From CAYUQT01 sp964446835 (GTDB lineage Bacteria; Planctomycetota; Phycisphaerae; UBA1845; JAFGLZ01), in assembly GCA_964446835.1 (NCBI GenBank), contig CAYUQT010000005.1, positions 165,057 through 229,056 on the forward strand: 64,000 bases of DNA, in the 5' to 3' direction. The position numbers and the translations under genes were made by a program. The notes beneath the pieces were generated by a model. It ran no database searches. It saw only the letters and a list, made by a program, of their open reading frames with translations, and was not told the DNA's origin. Position 1 is the first letter of the stretch. The number at the start of each line of letters is the position of its first letter. Of this stretch, positions 28,733-39,132 are shown in pieces.

Positions 28733-30148
28733 ATGAGACGGATCCTTTGCGTATCGTTGCTTCTGGCCGTCATGGTGTCCGTGTCCTGGGCCGCCCCGCT
28801 GGACAACATGGACAACTACCTCGCCAAGAAGGACGCGAGCTACAAGTGGCGGATCATCGACAAGGAGATGGCCACCCCGCTGGTCGGACACATCGAGATG
28901 GTTCTGACCAGTCAGACCTGGCGGGATCTGAAGTGGAATCATCGCGTCACCATCTATTACCCCAAGAATATGGAAAACGTCCACCACGCCTTCCTGCTCA
29001 TCTCGGGCGGAGACTGGAACGACGAGCGAGAGAAGGAACGTGAGGCGAAGCTTCGCGAGGAGCGCAAGGAACGAGAGGCCCGCAAGGCCGCCGGCCAGCC
29101 GGAGAGCAAACCGAAGCAGAGCATGGAATTCGACGAAGGCACGATGGCCTCGATGCTGGTCAACAAGATCCGGATGCCGACGATCGTGCTCAACAACGTG
29201 CCCCTGCAGCCGATCTTCGACGGGAAGACGGAAGACGCGATCATCTCGTACACCTTTGAGAAGTTCGTCGAGACGGGCGAGCCCGACTGGCCGCTCCTGC
29301 TGCCCATGACCAAGAGCGCGGTCCGCTGCATGGATGCCGTTCAGGAGCTGGCCAAGAAGGAATGGAAGACCCAGATCCAGGGCTTCATCGTGGCCGGCGG
29401 CAGCAAGCGCGGCTGGACCACATGGCTGACCGCATCGATGGACAAGCGAGTCTCCGCGTGTGCCCCGGCCGTCATCGACGTGCTGAACATGTCCGTGCAG
29501 ATGAAGCATCAGCTCGCAACCTGGGGCAAGTACAGCGAGATGATCAACGATTACACGATGCGAGGGATCCAGGACAAGATGGATACGCCTCACGGCAAGG
29601 AACTGCTGAAGATCGTCGATCCCTACTCGTATCAGCAGAGGGCGAAGATGCCCAAGATGCTGATCTTCGGCACCAACGACCGCTACTGGCCGCTGGACGC
29701 CTGCAATATCTACTGGAACGACCTGGTGGGCGAGAAGTACCTGCTCTACATTCCCAACAAGGGGCATGCGTGCATCGACATTCCGCGTCTGCTTTCCAAT
29801 TGCGGAGCCATGACGATGCTCGGTGCCGGAAGGGTCACCTTCCCCAAGTACACATGGGACATCAAGACGAGCGAGAAGGGGCTGACATTGAATGTCGGTG
29901 TCGAAAAGGCGCCCAAGCAGATGGTGATCTGGCGGACCGAAGCCCCGACACGAGACTTCCGCGAGGCCAAGTGGCGCAGCGAACCGATGAAGGAAGCCGA
30001 CGGCGGCTTCACCTTTGACGTACCGATGCCTGAAACCGGCTATGCAGCCGCTTTCGGAGAGGCGCTGTTCGATCTGGGCAACGCCAACCAGGTCTATCTG
30101 TCGACGAACGTGAAGATCATCGGCAAGGACCTGAAGGACTCCAAGTAG
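28733..30148 (+). CDS. PhoPQ-activated pathogenicity-related (PqaA-type) alpha/beta hydrolase
   Basis: A 471-residue exported alpha/beta hydrolase of the PhoPQ_related family, common in planctomycetes; substrate unknown. The signal peptide covers about 1-20. The nucleophile is the Ser of VAGGSKRGW (about 223), with the likely acid in FGTNDRYWP and the His in NKGHACID. A highly charged insertion, rich in Glu, Arg and Lys (about residues 98-125), splits the early part of the fold and is probably a surface loop. The ATG at 28733 is 5 nt after AGGAG; a GTG immediately before it is less well spaced. The transcript ends at the terminator at 30208-30254. Confidence 0.85.
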   Translation: MRRILCVSLLLAVMVSVSWAAPLDNMDNYLAKKDASYKWRIIDKEMATPLVGHIEMVLTSQTWRDLKWNHRVTIYYPKNMENVHHAFLLISGGDWNDEREKEREAKLREERKEREARKAAGQPESKPKQSMEFDEGTMASMLVNKIRMPTIVLNNVPLQPIFDGKTEDAIISYTFEKFVETGEPDWPLLLPMTKSAVRCMDAVQELAKKEWKTQIQGFIVAGGSKRGWTTWLTASMDKRVSACAPAVIDVLNMSVQMKHQLATWGKYSEMINDYTMRGIQDKMDTPHGKELLKIVDPYSYQQRAKMPKMLIFGTNDRYWPLDACNIYWNDLVGEKYLLYIPNKGHACIDIPRLLSNCGAMTMLGAGRVTFPKYTWDIKTSEKGLTLNVGVEKAPKQMVIWRTEAPTRDFREAKWRSEPMKEADGGFTFDVPMPETGYAAAFGEALFDLGNANQVYLSTNVKIIGKDLKDSK

Positions 30149-30207
30149 GCAGAAGGCTCCCGGTCTTGCCGGGAACTGCGTCTGCGAATGACGAGTGACT
30201 CCCCCCA

Positions 30208-30254
30208 CCGCCTCCGACCGTGTCGCCTACTCGCGCGGCCGGGGGCGGCTTTTT
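30208..30254 (+). terminator. Intrinsic terminator after the PhoPQ-related gene
   Basis: A GC-rich stem of about 13 bp with one mismatch (left arm from 30208, right arm ending 30248), followed by a T-tract at 30250-30254, oriented for the plus strand. Confidence 0.75.
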
Positions 30255-30313
30255 GTTCGGTTCAACAACGAATGGACCCGTGTATCTCCAAACGCTGATA
30301 GCGACGTGAACTG

Positions 30314-31198
30314 CTAGAAGTGACCGGCACCGGAGTTTTCATCGAGAGGCCGGCTGCTCGTGTCGGTACTGACGCGGGAAGGGTCGAACAGAACCTCCTT
30401 CTTGTTGGCCGCCTTCCCCACGATGATCGGCGCCACCATTTCGCGGATCACCGCTCGATCGGCGCTCCCCGCGTGGCGAAGCTTGATGGGCCCCCAAAGA
30501 GCCACCGGCTCCCACTCGATGTTCCTGAGCTTCTGGAAATAGAGCCTTTGGCTTTCCTTCCCGGCAACCGAAGGCACCTTAGCGCCCGTGATGCCGGCCA
30601 CCCGCTGACCGTCCACCGAGCCGTCGACCGTGCCGATCCAGGGGATGACCTCTTTCAGAATCGGGTCGGCGGGAGACCAGAAGAAGTACATGCCCCCCTT
30701 AACCCTCTTCAGGGCCGGCGTCAGATCGTAGTCCGAAGACAGACTGGAGCTCAGCATGACCACGCTCTGGACGTAGAAGCCCGTACCCAGGTTTTCCAGC
30801 GCAAAGACCGCCACCCCTGTTCCTGCGCTCAGCGCGATGATATTGACCTCGGCATTCGGTCGCAGGGTCAGGAAGGTCTCGATACGCCTGGCAAGCTCCC
30901 GCCCCTTCGTGCGATTGTGCTCGATGCTGACCTGATCGTGATACAGCCCCAGATAGGTCGTCCAGATGAAATGTTCGACCTGCCCCTGATAGCCGGCGTC
31001 GGCCAACCCCAACGGGACGGTTTCCTTGCCGAAGCCCATGTTCCCCGCACCGTCCAGGTAGAACGTCTTCTGATTCTGCTCGGTTCCGGCATGGACGAAA
31101 TTCGGCCGATTGCCCAGAACACACCCCGAGACAGTGCAGAGTATCACCCCCATACACCCAACAGCAGCCAGAACTCTCATGCTCATTCCGTAACCCAT
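30314..31198 (-). CDS. Lipoprotein with alpha/beta-hydrolase-like fold
   Basis: A 294-residue protein with a lipoprotein signal: hydrophobic segment followed by TVSGC (Cys about residue 26), so it should be membrane-anchored. ALSAGTG (about residues 122-128) looks like a nucleophile elbow of the G/A-x-S-x-G type, and WSPADP (about 178) could carry an acid, which suggests a serine hydrolase or a relic of one. I do not recognise a specific family. ATG codons at 31198, 31186 and 31180 are all possible starts; none has a strong ribosome site. It is divergent from the epimerase gene, and the two share a compact promoter region. Confidence 0.65.
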   Translation of the reverse strand: MGYGMSMRVLAAVGCMGVILCTVSGCVLGNRPNFVHAGTEQNQKTFYLDGAGNMGFGKETVPLGLADAGYQGQVEHFIWTTYLGLYHDQVSIEHNRTKGRELARRIETFLTLRPNAEVNIIALSAGTGVAVFALENLGTGFYVQSVVMLSSSLSSDYDLTPALKRVKGGMYFFWSPADPILKEVIPWIGTVDGSVDGQRVAGITGAKVPSVAGKESQRLYFQKLRNIEWEPVALWGPIKLRHAGSADRAVIREMVAPIIVGKAANKKEVLFDPSRVSTDTSSRPLDENSGAGHF

Positions 31199-31272
31199 CT
31201 CTTCCGTGCAAAGGGGAGATTCATATTCACGGCTGGTCTTTCGCGGCTTCTAGGGTTCCCACCCATTTCCGG

Positions 31273-31301
31273 TTGACGTCAAGCTTACGTCTGATCATTA
31301 T
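31273..31301 (+). promoter_or_regulatory. Candidate promoter for the epimerase gene
   Basis: TTGACG (31273-31278) and CATTAT (31296-31301), 17-bp spacer, 40 bp upstream of the start codon. The -35 box lies in the perfect palindrome TTGACGTCAA (31273-31282). Confidence 0.5.
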
Positions 31302-31325
31302 GTAAAATTCCGAAATCGAAATCAA
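31297..31325 (-). promoter_or_regulatory. Candidate divergent promoter for the lipoprotein gene
   Basis: On the minus strand, TTGATT (31325-31320) and CATAAT (31302-31297) with a 17-bp spacer. Its -10 overlaps the -10 of the opposite promoter, so the two should compete for polymerase. Confidence 0.45.
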
Positions 31326-31340
31326 TGCGCGAGGCCCCTC

Positions 31341-32213
31341 ATGAACGTCATCATCACCGGTGGATCAGGACTCGTCGGCCGATACGTCATCCGAGAACTC
31401 CTCGAACACAACGTCCAAGTGATCAACGTCGACCTGCAACCGTCGGCCCAACACCCACAGGTCCCCTTCCGCCAAGTGGATCTGACCGACGCGGCCGGGA
31501 CAAAGGCTGCCCTTCGTGACGCCGATATCGTCGTTCACCTGGCCGCCATCCCCAACCCATTCAAAGACCCCGGTGAACGCGTTATGGGCATCAACATGAT
31601 GACGACTTACAACGTCATCGAGGCCGTCCGCGAAAACCGTATCCGCCGAATCGTCTATGGTTGCAGTGAATCGGCCAGCGGCTTCGGCATTCACCGCGTC
31701 GAGCATCTGCCTCTCTACGTACCGATCGACGAGGAGCACCCCTGTTGGCCTCACGAGACGTATAGCTTCTCGAAGTACTTCGGGGAGGTCATGTGCCGGG
31801 AGTACGCCCGGGCCGATCGGATGGAGGTCGTCTCACTCCGCTATGGCTGGGTCTGGTTCCGCGAACACCGTGACGAGTTGCTCAAAGTGGTAGCTAAGAG
31901 GGCCGAACACGAGATGCAGCGGTTGCTCGGCGCCTATGTCTTTGCCGAGGATGTCGCCCAGGCCGTCCGGCTGGCATTGACCTGCAAGCTGCCCCACCCC
32001 GAACTACCCTTCGAGGCGTTCTACATCCTCGCGGGCGAACCGCTCTACGTCAGCCCCACGCTCACCGCCCTGCGAAACGCCTTCGGCGAGCAGATGCCTC
32101 CGATCCGGCCACCCGAGTACTTTCGGCTGAACCCCCGAGCGCCGGCATTCAACATCTCCAAGGCCAGGAAACTGCTGGGATATGAACCGCGGTATCTGTG
32201 CCAGGACATCTGA
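31341..32213 (+). CDS. NAD-dependent epimerase/dehydratase (extended SDR)
   Basis: A 290-residue cytoplasmic SDR acting on a nucleotide sugar or similar alcohol. The NAD-binding GGSGLVG motif is at residues 7-13, the acidic NAD-selective Asp is in VINVDLQPS, and HLAAIPNP is the usual strand-4 motif. The catalytic Tyr-Lys pair is in YSFSK (about 137-141), with the supporting Ser in CSESASG. GAGG lies 6 nt before the ATG. It ends before the bidirectional terminator shared with the rRNA operon. The substrate cannot be read from sequence. Confidence 0.82.
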   Translation: MNVIITGGSGLVGRYVIRELLEHNVQVINVDLQPSAQHPQVPFRQVDLTDAAGTKAALRDADIVVHLAAIPNPFKDPGERVMGINMMTTYNVIEAVRENRIRRIVYGCSESASGFGIHRVEHLPLYVPIDEEHPCWPHETYSFSKYFGEVMCREYARADRMEVVSLRYGWVWFREHRDELLKVVAKRAEHEMQRLLGAYVFAEDVAQAVRLALTCKLPHPELPFEAFYILAGEPLYVSPTLTALRNAFGEQMPPIRPPEYFRLNPRAPAFNISKARKLLGYEPRYLCQDI

Positions 32214-32239
32214 TAGAGCTGAAACCGTAGTGCGCAAAC

Positions 32240-32268
32240 AAAAGGCCCGCCTTTTTGGCGGGCCTTTT
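32240..32268. terminator. Bidirectional terminator between epimerase gene and 5S rRNA
   Basis: A perfect 12-bp inverted repeat (AAAAGGCCCGCC and its complement) with a 5-nt loop and A/T flanks on both sides; it can end transcripts from both directions. Confidence 0.92.
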
Positions 32269-32275
32269 GATAAAA

Positions 32276-32380
32276 GTCGGCGATCCCTACTCTCGCCCCT
32301 AAGGACTACCATGGGTCATGCGGACTTCACGACTGAGTTCGGAATGGGATCAGGTGCTTCCCCGCATGCGTATCACCGAC
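32276..32380 (-). rRNA. rrf: 5S ribosomal RNA
   Basis: The minus strand begins GTCGGTGATACGC and ends GATCGCCGAC, and these ends pair as helix I. The internal loop sequences CCGAACTCAG and GGGATCGC fit 5S rRNA. Length is about 105 nt, shorter than the usual 115-120 nt, as reported for planctomycetes. It is the last gene of the 23S-5S unit. Confidence 0.92.
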
Positions 32381-32498
32381 ACAGCCGGTGCGGACGTTTC
32401 CGCCCACACCGACGAACGTTCATAGGTTAGGCGTTGTGGCATAAGAACACAAGTTGGAAAACAAGGCGGCTTGTGAATCAACAACGATTCATGAATAT

Positions 32499-35466
<2,968 letters not shown>

Positions 35467-35619
35467 ACATTCATGAATCCCTGTCGGATTCCGTGTGCCA
35501 AGTCGCCTTGCGCTCGAGCAACCTCATGGTTGTTCGAGAAATCCAAACTTGTGGTTCATACGCCACTTTCGTGCGAATTCTACAGACTGTTAGAACTCGC
35601 ACGCGCCTACCTATAAACT

Positions 35620-35630
35620 TGTCAAAGAGC
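35620..35630 (-). promoter_or_regulatory. boxA antitermination element upstream of 23S
   Basis: The minus strand reads GCTCTTTGACA, close to the bacterial rrn boxA consensus, followed by AGTTTATAGG as in E. coli boxA. It lies about 150 nt before the 23S 5' end, the same position as in other rRNA operons, and would recruit the Nus antitermination factors. Confidence 0.65.
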
Positions 35631-35702
35631 TCCTGTCGCCCGGTGGCTCCAGGCATCCAACCATCGGCATTCGATGGGGGGATGCTTGAAGCGACCTCAA
35701 AC

Positions 35703-35849
35703 TTATTTCGTCATCAGCCAGATCACTCCGATTAACCCCGCGATCAGCACCGCGAGTTTCAAGACATCCCAAACGTTCGTTACGCCCCCGATCCTTCCGG
35801 CCTCTAGTCGATGACCGCAGTTCGGACAGTAGTAAGTCTTGCCCTTCAA
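35703..35849 (-). CDS. Small zinc-knuckle membrane protein in the rRNA spacer (putative)
   Basis: A 48-codon ORF inside the tRNA-Ala to 23S spacer, read in the rRNA direction. From TTG 35849 it encodes a CPNCGH knuckle (Cys8 and Cys11) preceded by KTYY, and a clear C-terminal transmembrane segment (about 29-46, ending VIWLMTK). AGAAGG lies about 9 nt upstream of the TTG. The combination of CxxCG and a membrane anchor is a common planctomycete small-protein design and is unlikely by chance. Only one Cys pair is present, so a dimer or extra ligands would be needed for zinc. The longer frame through the tRNA is not credible. Expression is unproven. Confidence 0.45.
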   Translation of the reverse strand: MKGKTYYCPNCGHRLEAGRIGGVTNVWDVLKLAVLIAGLIGVIWLMTK

Positions 35850-35931
35850 GGCCGGCGACCTTCTATTTCTAAGACCGGGCGGACGTCCTGAACAAACCCG
35901 TCTTTCCGCTCTGGCCCGATCGAGGTCTTCG

Positions 35932-36004
35932 TGGAGACGACCGGGATCGAACCGGCAACCTCCGGCTTGCAAAGCCGGCGCTCTCCCAATTGAGCTACGT
36001 CCCC
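35932..36004 (-). tRNA. tRNA-Ala (TGC anticodon)
   Basis: A 73-nt cloverleaf with 7-bp acceptor stem containing the G3-U70 pair that identifies alanine tRNAs, a D-arm with GCTC/GAGC, anticodon TGC in CTTTGCAAG, and TTCGATC in the T loop. CCA is not encoded. It precedes 23S in the rRNA unit. Confidence 0.96.
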
Positions 36005-36106
36005 GACCGGCTCGGAAGCCGACGATGCATTTTATTCACTTTTCGCTTGGCCCACTGCCTGACGACTCTACTACTTGTTCGGTTGGCCTCACTTCTTGAA
36101 GCCGAA

Positions 36107-36180
36107 TGGGCCCGAGTGGATTCGAACCACTGACCTCGTCCTTATCAGGGACGCGCTCTAACCAACTGAGCTACGAGCCC
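36107..36180 (-). tRNA. tRNA-Ile (GAT anticodon)
   Basis: A 74-nt cloverleaf; acceptor stem GGGCTCG with CGGGCCC, anticodon GAT in CCCTGATAAGG, T loop TTCGAAT. CCA is not encoded. It is the first gene of the transcript and lies 102 nt upstream of tRNA-Ala, the tRNA pair usually found between 16S and 23S. Confidence 0.96.
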
Positions 36181-36222
36181 CATTGTTTCGCGCGCCTGGT
36201 CGTGGATCGAAAATCCTCCGAC

Positions 36223-36252
36223 AAAAAAACCACCAGCTTTTGCTGCCGGTGG
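36223..36252 (-). terminator. Terminator-like hairpin between promoter and tRNA-Ile
   Basis: On the minus strand, CCACC then AGC, an AAAA loop, and GCTGGTGG form an 8-bp bulged stem, followed at once by seven Ts. It has the shape of an intrinsic terminator but sits downstream of the rRNA promoter, so it may act as an attenuator or be overcome by antitermination. Confidence 0.6.
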
Positions 36253-36416
36253 CTTTGGCACTCTACCGCCTATTCCACCTGTCGTCAGCACCGTCGCTGG
36301 CATCTGAATCCGTGATGGATTCTAAATTGGTCTAGCAAAAGGTCTGCTCTCCTTATTCGGCCTGGGGCTTACTTGACTACACCTGTGCCGAAACAGCACC
36401 GACCTTGCAGAACAAT

Positions 36417-36444
36417 AGTTTACCACATGGCTTTGTTTTGTCAA
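36417..36444 (-). promoter_or_regulatory. Strong promoter of the tRNA-Ile/tRNA-Ala/23S/5S unit
   Basis: On the minus strand, consensus TTGACA (36444-36439) and TAAACT (36422-36417) with a 16-bp spacer. It is the only good promoter between the MBOAT gene and tRNA-Ile. Confidence 0.75.
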
Positions 36445-36505
36445 CCCCAGAAACGCATGGGCTGATAAAAAAGTTTCGACCTGCCTGCGGAGGCCCTAAC
36501 TCAGC

Positions 36506-37921
36506 TCACCACAAGGCCCTAAGGGCCCCTCCCACCATACAGTGTAGCACACGCCAAGCCCTTGGAATGTTGCTGTAGAATATGAGCAGCAGCAGACAGA
36601 ACACGTTGAGCGTCACGAAGATGCTGACAGCGACCCCCACCGGTCTGAGCAGATTGACACACGGCTTCCAACCGGCAGAGGCCTCGTCTCCGAACGACAT
36701 CCGAGACCGTAGCAACCGCCATGCCCGATTCACCACCAACCCGAAACCCAGCGAGAACCCCCAGATCGCCATCGTCCCGTTCGGAACGTGCCACAGACCG
36801 CACACCGTGAACGTCAGACAGTAGTTCCGGTACACGTGCGAGCGCGAACCGCCCAGCGGAATGTACACGTAGTCCCGAAGCCACAGCCCCATCGTCATGT
36901 TCCATCGCCGCCAGAACTCCAAGAGGCTCGGACTGGCCCAGACCCGGTAGAACCCCTCCGACATGCGATAGCCGAACGTCCGACAGATGCCGATCGCCAC
37001 ATCGCAGTAGCCACTGAAATCCCAATAGAGCGCCAGCGTCATGATCCAGATGCCGATCCACAAATCCGCATAAGGCAACTGATCGGGATGTCGAAAGTAA
37101 AACACCCTGAACGGCATGTCCCCCACCGGTGCCAACAGATACCCGGGGTGGCCGGGGTATCCGTCCAACACAATGACCACCATCAATCGCTTGCCCAGCC
37201 CCCAGGCGATCCTCGCCAACCCGACGGGGACGTCTGTCGGTCGCCACCGCTCGCTCGCGGTGTCCAATCGTTCGGCGAACTCTCCATATCGCTCCAGAGG
37301 ACCCTGCATGAAACTCGGGGCAAAGGTGCCATAGGCGAAGAAGCGAAGCAGCCCGCGATCCTGGCTGACGATGGTGCCTCGCCACGTGTCGACAAGGTAG
37401 TGAATCACCTTCAGGTACAACCACGCCATGCCACAGAAATGAGGGCTCAGCAGCAGGCTGTACAACGCGTGCCTGCCGCCCGCATATGTCTGCGGGAACA
37501 ACCACCACAGCCAACCGTACGACGCACCGAGTTTGGCGCTGCCGGGCACGAGATTTCGAAGCCCCGCGTATACGAATGCGGAGGCAATTACCACCCCGAT
37601 GGCCACCGCCAGCGGCTTTGCCGATCCGCCCGGAGTGTCGGACCTTCGCCGGGCAAGCGCCTCGCCCAAAGCGTGCATCCCCAACAGAAACGCGATCAGA
37701 CAGACGAGCAGGATCGCGCCAAACGCCCAGAGGATGAACCCCAGACTCGCCACCAGCCAGCCCACCTGACGATACCGTCGGGGGACACACACCATCACCG
37801 GCACCAGAAGGAGAACCCAGCACACCAGGAACCGGTCCTGAAGCACCTCGTAGCGCCAGAACTCCCACTGTCCCCAGGGGGCCTCGCGCAGGGCCTGAAT
37901 CACGTTGCCGAACACCGTCAT
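36506..37921 (-). CDS. MBOAT-family O-acyltransferase (AlgI-like)
   Basis: A 471-residue polytopic membrane protein of the MBOAT family, which transfers acyl (often acetyl) groups to polysaccharides or other hydroxyl acceptors across the membrane. About ten hydrophobic helices are visible. The family signature FAYGTFAPSFMQGPLERY, the WNMTMGLWLRDYVYIPLGGS block and the catalytic His378 in VCGLWHVPNG are all present. The ATG at 37921 overlaps the stop of the upstream glycosyltransferase (ATGA), indicating translational coupling; longer frames are rejected. No AlgJ/AlgX-type partner lies beside it. The rRNA promoter lies about 60 bp downstream. Confidence 0.88.
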   Translation of the reverse strand: MTVFGNVIQALREAPWGQWEFWRYEVLQDRFLVCWVLLLVPVMVCVPRRYRQVGWLVASLGFILWAFGAILLVCLIAFLLGMHALGEALARRRSDTPGGSAKPLAVAIGVVIASAFVYAGLRNLVPGSAKLGASYGWLWWLFPQTYAGGRHALYSLLLSPHFCGMAWLYLKVIHYLVDTWRGTIVSQDRGLLRFFAYGTFAPSFMQGPLERYGEFAERLDTASERWRPTDVPVGLARIAWGLGKRLMVVIVLDGYPGHPGYLLAPVGDMPFRVFYFRHPDQLPYADLWIGIWIMTLALYWDFSGYCDVAIGICRTFGYRMSEGFYRVWASPSLLEFWRRWNMTMGLWLRDYVYIPLGGSRSHVYRNYCLTFTVCGLWHVPNGTMAIWGFSLGFGLVVNRAWRLLRSRMSFGDEASAGWKPCVNLLRPVGVAVSIFVTLNVFCLLLLIFYSNIPRAWRVLHCMVGGALRALW

Positions 37922-39018
37922 TGCCTGACAATCCCCCGGTACAGCTCCGCGTATTGACGCACAGTCGCCTCGATGCCATAGTGGTCCGCCACATGCCGGA
38001 AAGCGTTCTGGCCCAATCGCATCGACCACGCACGATCGCCGATCAGCCGACGAATGCCGTCGGCCAGTTCGCCCGGCGATCGAGGCGAAACCAGAACGCC
38101 GGTCCGCCCGTCGGCAATCAGCTCCTGGCAGCCCGGAACTCGCGTCGTCACGATCGGCCGGCCGGCGGCCATCGCCTCCAGCAGGGCATTCGGCAACCCC
38201 TCCGTCAGCGATGGAAATACGAAGAGGTCGGCCATCGCCAATAGCTGCGGGATGTCGTCGCGGCGTCCCGTCAGCAGAATCCTATCGATCAGCCCCGCGT
38301 CCCGTATCTGTCGTCGAAGCTCGCCTTCCTGCTCCCCCTCACCCACCAACACGACATACACGCGATCGTCCTTCAACCGTCGCCGGGCCTCGATCAGGTC
38401 TTCCAGACCTTTAACGGGGTCCAATCGTCCCACCCACAGAAGCACGATCGCCTCGGCTGGAATCCCCAACGCATGGCGATCCGCGGGCCCAACCCCGGAG
38501 AACCTCGCAACATCCACACCGCCGCGAATCAATCGCAGCCTCGATCGGGAAATGTGAGCACGCCGATGCAGATGCTCCACCACTTCCGCCGAGTTGCCCA
38601 CGACCCATCGGCACCACCGACCGGTCATCCCCCCCACCACCAGATGCCAGCGCCGCTCAATCTCGACCGTCTGAATCTCGTGAATGATGCGCCTCGCCGG
38701 GATGCCGACCCACGGGCAGACCAGTGATGCCGCCGTATTGGCATGGAACAGCAACGCGTGCACGACATCCGGCCTCTCGCGGCGAAGTCCGGAGGCCAGG
38801 CGCCCCAACGCCCGGACATCCCACGAACCCCGAGCACCACAGGCCAGAGTCCTTATCCCCATGCGGCCCAAAGCTAAACCAACCTCTCCCGGAGGAGCCA
38901 GGCAGGCGACCACCGGCTCAAACTCCGATCGATCCAGCGCCGCCACCAGACGGTACAGGTGCAGAGGCACGCCTCCGGTTTTCAGATCGGTAATCAGATA
39001 GAACACTCGGATGGGCAT
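37918..39018 (-). CDS. GT4-family glycosyltransferase
   Basis: A 366-residue GT-B enzyme. The N-terminal acceptor domain includes the TDLKTGGVPLHLYRL loop (about 9-23). The donor half has LLWVGRLDPVKGLEDLIEA (about 198-216), LVGEGEQEGELR, and the family EX7E-type motif in FPSLTEGLPNALLEAMAAGR (about 280-299). It likely adds a sugar to a lipid-linked or surface glycan. ATG 39018 is chosen at the start of the conserved fold; a longer frame from 39114 lacks similarity to the family start. The end overlaps the MBOAT start by 4 bp, so the two act together, plausibly in making an acylated surface polysaccharide. Confidence 0.85.
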   Translation of the reverse strand: MPIRVFYLITDLKTGGVPLHLYRLVAALDRSEFEPVVACLAPPGEVGLALGRMGIRTLACGARGSWDVRALGRLASGLRRERPDVVHALLFHANTAASLVCPWVGIPARRIIHEIQTVEIERRWHLVVGGMTGRWCRWVVGNSAEVVEHLHRRAHISRSRLRLIRGGVDVARFSGVGPADRHALGIPAEAIVLLWVGRLDPVKGLEDLIEARRRLKDDRVYVVLVGEGEQEGELRRQIRDAGLIDRILLTGRRDDIPQLLAMADLFVFPSLTEGLPNALLEAMAAGRPIVTTRVPGCQELIADGRTGVLVSPRSPGELADGIRRLIGDRAWSMRLGQNAFRHVADHYGIEATVRQYAELYRGIVRQ

Positions 39019-39132
39019 GCTGATTACGGACACCTCTTGCCTGAACGAGAGTGGCAGGCCCGCTGCCCCGCTGACATTGCCGACCAGCCGCCGCGCCCGG
39101 GACCAAGGTCCCAACCGTCCGGGCGACCGAGC

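Larger units (their letters stand above)
36181..36505. other. rRNA-operon leader region, 325 bp
   Basis: It holds the rRNA promoter (36417-36444), a terminator-shaped hairpin (36223-36252) and otherwise unassigned leader. No 16S rRNA sequence is present here. The left part joins tRNA-Ile and the right part the stop codon of the MBOAT gene. Confidence 0.8.

Noticed and set aside
35839..36099. Plus-strand ORF across tRNA-Ala
   Set aside because: Its translation is the usual false protein obtained from the complement of a tRNA gene.
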